Assembly (NCBI RefSeq): GCF_001455205.1
Contig: NZ_CP013341.1
Span: 992,001 to 1,056,000, forward strand
From: Nitrosomonas ureae
GTDB taxonomy: Bacteria; Pseudomonadota; Gammaproteobacteria; Burkholderiales; Nitrosomonadaceae
Direction of reading: 5' to 3'
DNA: 64,000 bases
Position 1 is the stretch's first letter; each line of letters opens with the position of its first letter. A model generated the notes under the pieces. It was not told the DNA's origin and did no database searches. It saw only the letters and a list, made by a program, of their open reading frames with translations. The translations under genes and the position numbers were made by a program. Below are positions 1 to 7,151 of the stretch, in pieces.

Positions 1-871
1 ACTCGTTGCCTGCCTTAATCCCGATTTTTTCATACCCAAGATAAGGTATCATCGTTGCCTTGCTCAAATCCCGTATGTATTCCTCGAGGCTGTTGAAGGA
101 AATATGAAACATTGATTGAACGGGATTCAAATAGCCTATCTCGCTCATCCTCAACGAGGTGGCAAAGGGTTTATAGCAGGAAGTCTCGTCAAATTCCTGT
201 AACGTACGGGAATAAACAGAATTGCGGCTATCCAGGAAATTCTTGCTCACTGCCGGGGACGAGCCGAATAAATATAGGATAAGCCAGCCATAACGCTGCA
301 GGTTTCTGATCATTCTCATATAAGCCTGCGTCGTGAAGGATTGCAGATCGCTGGCACTTTTCATGAAATGCTGGTATTGCAGCCAGAATGCTTCAGGAAG
401 CGAGTAGTTGAAATGGATCCCGGCGATGGCCTGCATACAGCGGCCATAGCGATAGCTTAAGCCCTGTCTGTAGATGTGCTTCATCCTCCCGACATTGGAT
501 GAACCATATTCGGCGATGGGAATGGCCGGGTCCCGCAAATCGCCGACAGGCATACTGCCCGCCAGCAATAATTCGTCATCGATATTGGCGCAGACATATT
601 TATGCAAGTCCGTCAAGGAATCCAGCATTTCTGTTTCATCTGATAATGCTGGCGTGATCAACTCAAGTAAGGCTTCAGAATAATCAGTTGTAATACTCTG
701 ATGAGTCAACGCGGCTCCAAGCTGAACCGGATGAGGTGACAATGATATTGATCCCTCCCGGTTAATTCGGAGGCTTTCTTTCTCGATGCCTTTCAAGCCA
801 TGAATTAATAACGGCCGAAGAGATTCGTCGATAGTTGTTGTACGCTCGCTGCAAGATAATTGTTTTGACAT
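1..871 (-). CDS. gshA: Glutamate-cysteine ligase, N-terminal part (runs off the window)
   Basis: Open frame from an ATG at 871 to the window edge with no stop, so about 290 residues of a protein normally near 500-520 are visible. It catalyses ATP-dependent joining of L-glutamate and L-cysteine, the first step of glutathione synthesis, in the cytosol. Recognisable GshA type I (E. coli-like) blocks are GLKGIEKESLRINREG near residue 28, ALTHQSITTDYSEALLELIT near 53, SMPVGD, EYGSSNVGRMKHIYRQGL and QAIAGIHFNYSLPEAFW. A GGGAAG Shine-Dalgarno lies just upstream of the ATG. A LysR gene lies upstream on the same strand. Between them is one copy of a duplicated regulatory sequence (912-977), so regulation by that LysR protein is likely. 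The call is firm; the C-terminus is not seen. Confidence 0.93.
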   Translation of the reverse strand, partial: MSKQLSCSERTTTIDESLRPLLIHGLKGIEKESLRINREGSISLSPHPVQLGAALTHQSITTDYSEALLELITPALSDETEMLDSLTDLHKYVCANIDDELLLAGSMPVGDLRDPAIPIAEYGSSNVGRMKHIYRQGLSYRYGRCMQAIAGIHFNYSLPEAFWLQYQHFMKSASDLQSFTTQAYMRMIRNLQRYGWLILYLFGSSPAVSKNFLDSRNSVYSRTLQEFDETSCYKPFATSLRMSEIGYLNPVQSMFHISFNSLEEYIRDLSKATMIPYLGYEKIGIKAGNE

Positions 872-911
872 TTATTCTTCCCGATATTGCTTGCATTAAA
901 CAAGTAGCCAA

Positions 912-977
912 AGTATAGGCTTGGAAGCGGACAGCGTGTAGTCTGCTGATTCGGTTATCATAGTTCTGTTTTTGGAA
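912..977 (-). promoter_or_regulatory. Left copy of inverted 66-bp regulatory sequence, upstream of gshA
   Basis: Read on the minus strand, this segment matches 1954-2019 on the plus strand at about 57 of 66 positions. Both copies carry a TGAT-N6-ATCA dyad, the shared core CAGCAGACTAC, then CTGTCCGCTTCCA and a TATACT hexamer that fits a -10 box. TATACT (912-917) is about 40 bp before the gshA ATG. The layout fits a LysR-type activator site plus promoter. Being a LysR target is inference. Confidence 0.7.
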
Positions 978-1032
978 CGATGAGAGGTGCAATAGCAGAA
1001 ATCGATCCGTTGCGCAGGTTCCGGTAGCTTTC

Positions 1033-1938
1033 TTAGTCCTCATGCAGCATCTCGAAACGCTGTGCGAGAAAATCGATCAATGCCCGCACGGATGGCAGAA
1101 GACCGCGCCGGGACGGAAACACCGCATGAATGATTTCCTGGCAAGGTGCCCAGTCCGGCACAAGCCTGATGAGTGTGCCAGCCGCCAGCTGATCCCGTGC
1201 TATGACCATCGGCAGCTGCACTACACCCACACCGGCCACCGCGGCATCTCTCAGCGCAATCATGTCCGTCGTCACGAAGCGTGGCGTGTGATGAAGCGTA
1301 ACGTTTGCACCATCTGGCCCAAGCAGCGCCCAGGCGTGGATTTGTTGCAGGATCCCCAGGCCAAGGCTCGGCCAGTTGCTCAAAGTACCTGGTGCAGCAG
1401 GGAGGCCAAACCGATGGACAAGGACAGGACTGGCTACCAAACATTGGCCTCGATCAGCCAGAACACGCATAACCAGGTTACTGTCTTGCAGGGGCGGGGG
1501 TCGTACACGAAGGGCAACATCCACCGACTCACTGACCAAATCGACACGTCGGTTGGTCGCCTCCATCTGCACCGTGACGTGCGGATAGAGCACCATGAAA
1601 TCGGCCAGCATTGCTCCCACATAAGCATTTACCAGCGGTATGGGGCATGTCATCCGGATTACACCCCGGGGTTCGGCTGTTAGTGTATCTATTGTTTCCT
1701 GAGCTCTTTCAGCTTCTACCAGCATCGCCTTGCAATGCATATAATAAGCCTCGCCGGCATCGGTAACTGCAAAGTGACGTGTCGAGCGTTGGATCAGGCG
1801 CACACCCAAGCGTTCTTCCAGCTTGGCGATGCGGCGGCTAAGCTTCGATTTCGGCATGCCCAAGGCCCGGCCTGCCGGAGCAAAGCCGCCATGATCCACG
1901 GCTTGGACGTAGTAGTAGAGATCATTCAGGTCTTGCAT
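1033..1938 (-). CDS. LysR-family transcriptional regulator
   Basis: DNA-binding regulator of about 301 residues. The N-terminal winged helix-turn-helix is clear (LNDLYYYVQAVDHGGFAPAG, then ALGMPKSKLSRRIAKLEERL and a TDAGEAYY helix). It is followed by a periplasmic-binding-protein-like effector domain from about residue 90. A GTG at 1947 is possible, but the ATG at 1938 has AGGTGG at good spacing and begins MQDLNDL as in relatives, so 1938 is preferred. The gene lies between two inverted copies of a 66-bp promoter-like sequence, one facing gshA and one facing rightward past its own start. It therefore probably controls gshA and the divergent unit, perhaps in response to electrophile or oxidative stress. 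The effector is unknown. Confidence 0.9.
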   Translation of the reverse strand: MQDLNDLYYYVQAVDHGGFAPAGRALGMPKSKLSRRIAKLEERLGVRLIQRSTRHFAVTDAGEAYYMHCKAMLVEAERAQETIDTLTAEPRGVIRMTCPIPLVNAYVGAMLADFMVLYPHVTVQMEATNRRVDLVSESVDVALRVRPPPLQDSNLVMRVLADRGQCLVASPVLVHRFGLPAAPGTLSNWPSLGLGILQQIHAWALLGPDGANVTLHHTPRFVTTDMIALRDAAVAGVGVVQLPMVIARDQLAAGTLIRLVPDWAPCQEIIHAVFPSRRGLLPSVRALIDFLAQRFEMLHED

Positions 1939-1953
1939 AGGAGCCACCTATTG

Positions 1954-2019
1954 TTTCAAAAATAGAACTCTGATAACTGAATCAGCAGACTACCACCTGT
2001 CCGCTTCCAGGTCTATACT
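1954..2019 (+). promoter_or_regulatory. Right copy of inverted 66-bp regulatory sequence, divergent from lysR
   Basis: Plus-strand copy of the sequence at 912-977. It holds TGATAACTGAATCA (1971-1984), CAGCAGACTAC and TATACT (2014-2019). It points rightward, away from the LysR gene, into a region with only a broken short reading frame (2119-2242) before the glutathione S-transferase gene at 2440. It also overlaps where the LysR gene's own promoter must lie, the usual layout for autoregulated LysR genes. Confidence 0.68.
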
Positions 2020-2439
2020 CTAACCACTTGTTAATCGCAAGCAATATTTGCCAATTGTGCTAGCAAGCGGTTCCCTACAGAAAGAAGTGGTAGTGAGCTA
2101 ACCAAAAGGAGTGCTGAAATGACAACAAAGTATCGAAGGTTGCAGCAATTATCCGAAAGCAGATATTCGTGCTTCCAACGTGCCGTCATCGCACGAATTA
2201 GCAATGTATAAGTTTGGCCTGCTCTGGATCTGCTTAGATTAGCACTATTCTGGAACGGGTTTCAAACCTTTGCCTGACAGGTGAGGTATTTGCAAGAGCG
2301 AATGGTGTAACGGGATTTATCCTCATTTGATATTTATGGAGAATGAAGCAAACGCCCATGGCACTATTGTCGGCATATCAGCACCATGCCTCTAATTGGC
2401 ATCTCTCAACATTAAACCGCAATGCAGAAGGAGTTTTAA
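2020..2439 (+). other. Gene-poor stretch with a decayed short reading frame
   Basis: No intact gene is seen. AAAAGGAG precedes an ATG at 2119 whose frame closes after 31 codons. The next frame reads on as YPKADIRASNVPSS and HELAMYKFGLLW to a stop at 2242. The frame pair, behind the right regulatory copy, looks like the start of a lost gene, but I do not recognise the family. The stretch from 2243 to 2439 shows nothing except the GST ribosome binding site (AGAAGGAG) at its end. Confidence 0.35.
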
Positions 2440-3237
2440 ATGTCAGATCAATTAAATGTCGAGCGCACGTTGTACGGATTCTGGCTCTCGCCTTATATGT
2501 GCCAAGTTGCGCATGTCCTCTCGGAAACCGGTCTAGCTTATCAATATGAACGAGTGTCTCCGTTTCAAGGGAGCACGCTCACGCCAGAGCACATAGAACG
2601 AAATCCTCTTGGGAAAATTCCCACTCTTAGGGAGGTCAATGGTATTGATATTTCGGAAAGTCACGCAATCTGTCGTTATCTCGCGAGAATCTACCCAGAA
2701 GTACGAAAGTTTTATCCTATTGATGATCCAATGCTCTGTGCAGAGGTCGATGCCAAGAATGACTTCATCACTTTCTCCATAGCAGGTCCATTCTTCAACT
2801 GGTTTGTTGTCAGCGGATATTTTCCAAAAGCTTGGAAACTCAAGATTGAAAAAGAAGCACATATTTATAATCTATTTTCGGTCTTGCTGAGCAAATTGTG
2901 GTTATCCCGACTAGTTAATGGCTCAAGAATGGAGCCGTTCCTACTTGGCAAAGAACCTTTTCTGCCAGATTTTCAGTTGTTCTACACGCTCGAGCTTAGC
3001 CAGATGTTTTCTGAATTGTTCGAAATACCCGAGATGCATCTGTTCCGAGACGATCCAGCATTGCAGACGTTTTACGATGCTATGTGCGAGCGTCCTTCTA
3101 CCCAAAAAATACTGGCGGCTAAAGAATTGGAACTGGATGTTACGAAGAAGGAACTCTACGGTGGGTTTGGTGCGGCCTATCTTGACAAGCATATCGACAG
3201 ACGAACCCTTGGAGGACTATTCGGACGTGAAGTCTGA
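2440..3237 (+). CDS. Glutathione S-transferase family protein
   Basis: Cytosolic GST-fold protein of 265 residues, expected to conjugate or reduce substrates with glutathione. The N-terminal thioredoxin-fold half shows LYGFWLSPYMCQVAHVL, the cis-proline segment NPLGKIPTL (about residues 56-64) and the glutathione-binding ESHAICRYLARIYPE (about 74-88). The helical C-terminal half follows, ending in a somewhat long tail (HIDRRTLGGLFGREV). The strong ribosome site AGAAGGAG before ATG 2440 fixes the start. With gshA and the LysR gene nearby, the locus reads as a small glutathione-linked group. Substrate and exact class cannot be told. Confidence 0.88.
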   Translation: MSDQLNVERTLYGFWLSPYMCQVAHVLSETGLAYQYERVSPFQGSTLTPEHIERNPLGKIPTLREVNGIDISESHAICRYLARIYPEVRKFYPIDDPMLCAEVDAKNDFITFSIAGPFFNWFVVSGYFPKAWKLKIEKEAHIYNLFSVLLSKLWLSRLVNGSRMEPFLLGKEPFLPDFQLFYTLELSQMFSELFEIPEMHLFRDDPALQTFYDAMCERPSTQKILAAKELELDVTKKELYGGFGAAYLDKHIDRRTLGGLFGREV

Positions 3238-3336
3238 TCTATACATATTGCGGATAATCTGACAACATTAATATCGTAGTTGCGCTTGGGATTTCAAGCG
3301 ATGAGTATGTTTTATGGTGTGTTGAATTAAGGACAA

Positions 3337-3382
3337 ACCGGGCAGTCCATTATTATGGCAGCAACAAATAGAACTGTCCGGT
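3337..3382. repeat. Imperfect inverted repeat between convergent genes
   Basis: ACCGGGCAGT (3337-3346) and ACTGTCCGGT (3373-3382) form 10-bp arms with one mismatch around a 26-base loop. They lie between the convergent GST and cyclase genes. The pair could act as a transcription stop structure or be the end of a lost insertion sequence. There is no clear T-tract, so the terminator reading is weak. Confidence 0.4.
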
Positions 3383-3454
3383 ATTAATTAAATTTATCAA
3401 TTTTACGATTTAATTTTGTGGTAACGCGGGGCATGCTATTTCAGATTTGAAGTT

Positions 3455-6400
3455 CTACGTATCACTAAGCTGTTCCAGGACTGTTTTCGCTGCAATCAAG
3501 TCGAGGTTGTCGACTCGTTCGTTGAATCTGGAGTAAATAGAATGTAAAACGCATTTGGCATCATCCAATTTATTGAGTTTTCTCCAAAGTTTAGCCAGGC
3601 TCGTGGCGGCTCGAAGTTCAAGCATTGTTGCATGCTGATCCTGCGCGATCTTCAAAGCTTCACACAAACACTCTTCTGCTTCTTGGATTGATTCGTCGGA
3701 CTGTCTCAATAGCAGTTCGCCTTTCAGTCGAAGCAGTTCCGCGTGCCAAAACAGTTCTTCCCCAGTGACAGCAAGCGTCAGCGCTTCCTCTATTGTGGCC
3801 AAGCCTTCGTCAATGCGTTGTTCGCGTAAATATATGTCTGCAAGCAACGACAAGGTAAAGGTGTTGTTCGTATTTGCACCTGTGACCTGAGTAGCGGAGA
3901 GTCCGTTGAGTAATTGGCCGAGCCCTTCTTCATGCCCATTTTCAGCCAACGCCCAGCCTTGAAACGAAGTCGCCCACGCCAATCCCAATTCAAAGGAGTA
4001 TTGTGCGGAAATCGCAATGGCTTCGTCGGTAAGCTCCCGCGTTTTCTTCGCGTTGCGGAGAGTGGAGTAGATCCAGGAGAGGGACGTCAAGGCAAAAACC
4101 ATGGTGAATGGGTGTGCTAACTCTCTCGCCAAACCAACGGCCTCGAGCGCCAGCGGTTCAATGTGCTCAATTTCACCTAATATCCAGAATGTCCTGGCCA
4201 GGAAAATCCTCGCGGTAATTCCGGGATCTTGGCCATAAAAGAAGTCCTGTGAACGCTGTTGATTCGGATCATCAAGGGATTTTGCAGCGAACAGATGGGT
4301 TCTGGCTTCGTCAAACCGGCCAAGAAAGAAATTGGTCACACCCAAAGCATGGTGAGCTTCAATCAGTAGATCCGAGCTTTGCTCGCGGTGAGCCAGCGCG
4401 TGAAGATTTTCGGCTAGGCCGCGCGCATTGACGAGGTGCCCTCTGACCAGATGAAATGCCCATAATCCCCGAATGGCTAGAAACTGCTGCACGAAGCTGC
4501 TGTGCTCCTGTAACAAATCCTTCGCTCTTCGATAATTCTGTTCCATGTCGTCGGATGCATAGCCTTTGACGGACAGCAAGGGGGCTCCGCGTGCGAGAAG
4601 GAGCTCCAATTCCAAAGCATTTCGCTCCAAGCCTTCCGGCAATTCCTTTAGCAAATCCAGCGCCCTATTAAAATGATTGAGTGCTTCGATATTGGCTGAT
4701 CGTTCTGCATCGCGACGAGCCGCACGATGGTAATACTCAACGGCCGGACCGGCCAATCCAGCCTGCTCATAGTGATACGCCAGGAGTTCCGGTTCCCTTG
4801 TGACCCGATCTGCGAACCGATGCTCTAGTGCTTTGGCAATGCGAGCATGGAGTAATCGCCGGGATTTCTTGGGAAGGGTGTTGTAGGCCGCGTCTTGGAC
4901 CAGCGCATGCTTAAAATGATAGGTCGCAAGGGGTATCTCGCCCTCTTGGAAAATGAGCCCAGTCGCGACGATCAGGTCAAGTGCATTCTTCAGCTCGTTA
5001 TCCGGCACTTCAACAATGCCCTGCAGCAGTTCGTAGGTGAATTCACGTCCAATTGCTGCACCTGTTTGTACAATTTTCTTGGCCGACCCCAACCTGTCCA
5101 CCCGTTCCATGAGCAACGCTTGCAGACTGTCCGGAATGGGCAATCCCTTTAGGGGACACGTCAAAGTAAATGAATCGTTTTCCTCAGCCAGAAGCCCGGA
5201 TCCCAGCACATTTTCCGTCAACGTTTCTATATAGAGAGGTATGCCATCGGCCTTCGCCAGAATCGCCTGCTGCACCTCGGGCGGAAGCACTTTTCCTCCC
5301 GTCATCGTCGCAACGAGTTCAGCGCTATGTCGACGTGGCAACCGACTGAGCGTCAGGGACGTTACGTGACTATATTCCGTCCACACCGGCTTGAAGTCGG
5401 GGCGAAATGTGATTAGCAACAACACGCGCATCTGCCGGATGCGGCCAATGATTCTCGTCATGAGTTCCAGCGTTGTTGGATCCAGCCAATGGGCATCTTC
5501 CATAATGAACAACACGGGGGCGTGATCGGCCAGTCCTTGTAGATATTGCACGAGTGCTTCCAGCGTCATGTCCTTACGTTTTTCGGATAACACATCGAGC
5601 AGTGGGTCCCAATGATCGCCTTGGATCGAGAGCAGATCCGCCAGCAATGACACCGTGTCCTGGTTCTCGATGCCGCTTTCGCGAGCCATGGCATCGAGCT
5701 TCTCCCGTTGTGCCTGGGCACTGTCCTGACTGGCCAGCCCCGCAGCTTGCCGCAGAAAAGTGGTCGCCGGATAGAGCGCCGTATTGGTATGGTACGGTGA
5801 ACATTGAAATTGAATCGACTGGTACCGTTCATTTGCGAGGCGGTCACACAAACTACGGGCGATTCTCGATTTTCCGATCCCGGCCTCACCGCAAAGGAGC
5901 ACGACCTGTCCTTCGCCGCCCACGGCCTCGCGCCAGCGCCCCAACAGGAGTGAGATCTCCTGTTCTCTGCCTACGAATTTGGCTAATTGGCTGGATCGAT
6001 AGGACTCAAACCGGCTGGCCGACGGCCTGATACTCAGAACCTGCCAAGCTTGGATAGGTGTGTCGAATCCTTTCAGCGAAAAGGCGCCAAGATCCAAGAA
6101 CTCGAATTCATTTCCGACAAGCCGTTTCGTCGCCGGATCAATGATCAATTGATCGGGTTTAGCCAGTGCTTGGAGGCGGGCAGCGAGATTTGGGGTTTCA
6201 CCGAACACTGACCGTTCCTTGGCGGTGTCCAGCCCCATAAGTTCGCCGACTACGACTTGACCAGTAGCGATCCCGATTCGTGCAGCCATACTAAACTGTG
6301 GATGGGGATTGTCTTGATGAAGCGTCCTCACCGTATCCAGAATAGCCAGTCCGGCATGTACCGCTCGCTCCGCATCGTGTTCGTGGGCCTGGGGGTATCC

Positions 6401-6853
6401 AAAATAGACCAACATCCCATCCCCCATGTATTTGGCGATATAGCCATTGAATCGAACAATGGTTTGGCTACAAGCATCTAAAAATCGTCGAATCACGTCC
6501 TGGAGGTCTTCAGGGTCCAACCGGCTAGACAGTACTGTCGAATCCACAAGATCACAAAACATCACCGTCAACTGGCGACGTTCTGCTTGATCTCGTTCGG
6601 GAGGGAATGGCTGCTCTTCCGGAATGACGCCAACGGGTATAGACCCCGGGCCCATAACTTCAGCGCTCTGTGGCAATTGAGCGATCGCGCGCAAGAGCTT
6701 TTTCCGATGTCCCAGTAAGACACCCATCGCCTCCAGATCGCCCTCATTCAGCTCGGGTAGGACATCCCAGGTGATCGCATTGTGCTGAAACGACTCGCGA
6801 TATATACTGAGACCAAGGTTATCCAGCCATGCTGATATACGATCATTCATCAT
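3455..6853 (-). CDS. SAM domain-adenylate/guanylate cyclase-AAA ATPase-TPR signalling protein
   Basis: Large multidomain cytosolic protein of about 1132 residues. A SAM domain (about 6-62, ISAWLDNLGLSIYRESF) is followed by a class III nucleotide cyclase domain (about 94-275) with FCDLVDST and YMGDGML holding the two metal-binding aspartates, and GIATGQVVVGE. A STAND/AAA-type ATPase follows (Walker A GEAGIGKS near 324-331, Walker B LFIMEDAHWLD near 450), then a long helical repeat region of TPR type to the end. Family members join nucleotide-cyclase output to an ATP-driven switch; the ligand is not known. The track frame opens with TTG at 6859; the ATG at 6853 or 6850 is more likely, and no strong ribosome site decides. 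No operon partner is seen. Confidence 0.88.
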   Translation of the reverse strand: MMNDRISAWLDNLGLSIYRESFQHNAITWDVLPELNEGDLEAMGVLLGHRKKLLRAIAQLPQSAEVMGPGSIPVGVIPEEQPFPPERDQAERRQLTVMFCDLVDSTVLSSRLDPEDLQDVIRRFLDACSQTIVRFNGYIAKYMGDGMLVYFGYPQAHEHDAERAVHAGLAILDTVRTLHQDNPHPQFSMAARIGIATGQVVVGELMGLDTAKERSVFGETPNLAARLQALAKPDQLIIDPATKRLVGNEFEFLDLGAFSLKGFDTPIQAWQVLSIRPSASRFESYRSSQLAKFVGREQEISLLLGRWREAVGGEGQVVLLCGEAGIGKSRIARSLCDRLANERYQSIQFQCSPYHTNTALYPATTFLRQAAGLASQDSAQAQREKLDAMARESGIENQDTVSLLADLLSIQGDHWDPLLDVLSEKRKDMTLEALVQYLQGLADHAPVLFIMEDAHWLDPTTLELMTRIIGRIRQMRVLLLITFRPDFKPVWTEYSHVTSLTLSRLPRRHSAELVATMTGGKVLPPEVQQAILAKADGIPLYIETLTENVLGSGLLAEENDSFTLTCPLKGLPIPDSLQALLMERVDRLGSAKKIVQTGAAIGREFTYELLQGIVEVPDNELKNALDLIVATGLIFQEGEIPLATYHFKHALVQDAAYNTLPKKSRRLLHARIAKALEHRFADRVTREPELLAYHYEQAGLAGPAVEYYHRAARRDAERSANIEALNHFNRALDLLKELPEGLERNALELELLLARGAPLLSVKGYASDDMEQNYRRAKDLLQEHSSFVQQFLAIRGLWAFHLVRGHLVNARGLAENLHALAHREQSSDLLIEAHHALGVTNFFLGRFDEARTHLFAAKSLDDPNQQRSQDFFYGQDPGITARIFLARTFWILGEIEHIEPLALEAVGLARELAHPFTMVFALTSLSWIYSTLRNAKKTRELTDEAIAISAQYSFELGLAWATSFQGWALAENGHEEGLGQLLNGLSATQVTGANTNNTFTLSLLADIYLREQRIDEGLATIEEALTLAVTGEELFWHAELLRLKGELLLRQSDESIQEAEECLCEALKIAQDQHATMLELRAATSLAKLWRKLNKLDDAKCVLHSIYSRFNERVDNLDLIAAKTVLEQLSDT

Positions 6854-6961
6854 AGACAACGTCGATGGTGGATATTCCGACCCGGCAAGGGTAGGATTAA
6901 CTGCGTTGAGCGTAAGAATTTACTCGTTGCGGATCGTAATCCTTTAATTATTAATAGACCT

Positions 6962-7120
6962 ATGATGAACAATGCATCCATGAATACGATCTCTAAAAGG
7001 TCTTTTACTCGAAAAATGGAACACCGACTGATTGGTATGGTAATGATGGTCATCGCCTACCTGATCGAGAAAGCCGTGTTGCGTTCGATCAAGCGCAGTG
7101 GCACGAAATCTTCGACGTAG
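6962..7120 (+). CDS. Small single-span membrane protein (hypothetical)
   Basis: Short frame of 52 codons from ATG 6962 (46 from ATG 6980) ending at TAG 7120. It has a basic N-terminus (ISKRSFTRKMEHR), one hydrophobic helix (LIGMVMMVIAYLIEKAVL) and a basic tail (RSIKRSGTKSST), the layout of a small inner-membrane protein. It lies between two leftward genes on the opposite strand and has no strong ribosome site. I do not recognise a named family. Coding is supported by the protein-like composition only. Confidence 0.42.
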   Translation: MMNNASMNTISKRSFTRKMEHRLIGMVMMVIAYLIEKAVLRSIKRSGTKSST

Positions 7121-7151
7121 AACAACCCTGCTTCTTGAACCATTTTTATCG

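Noticed and set aside
1042..1683. 213-codon plus-strand frame opposite the LysR gene
   Set aside because: Shadow of the LysR coding frame, rich in His, Arg and Cys, with no motif.
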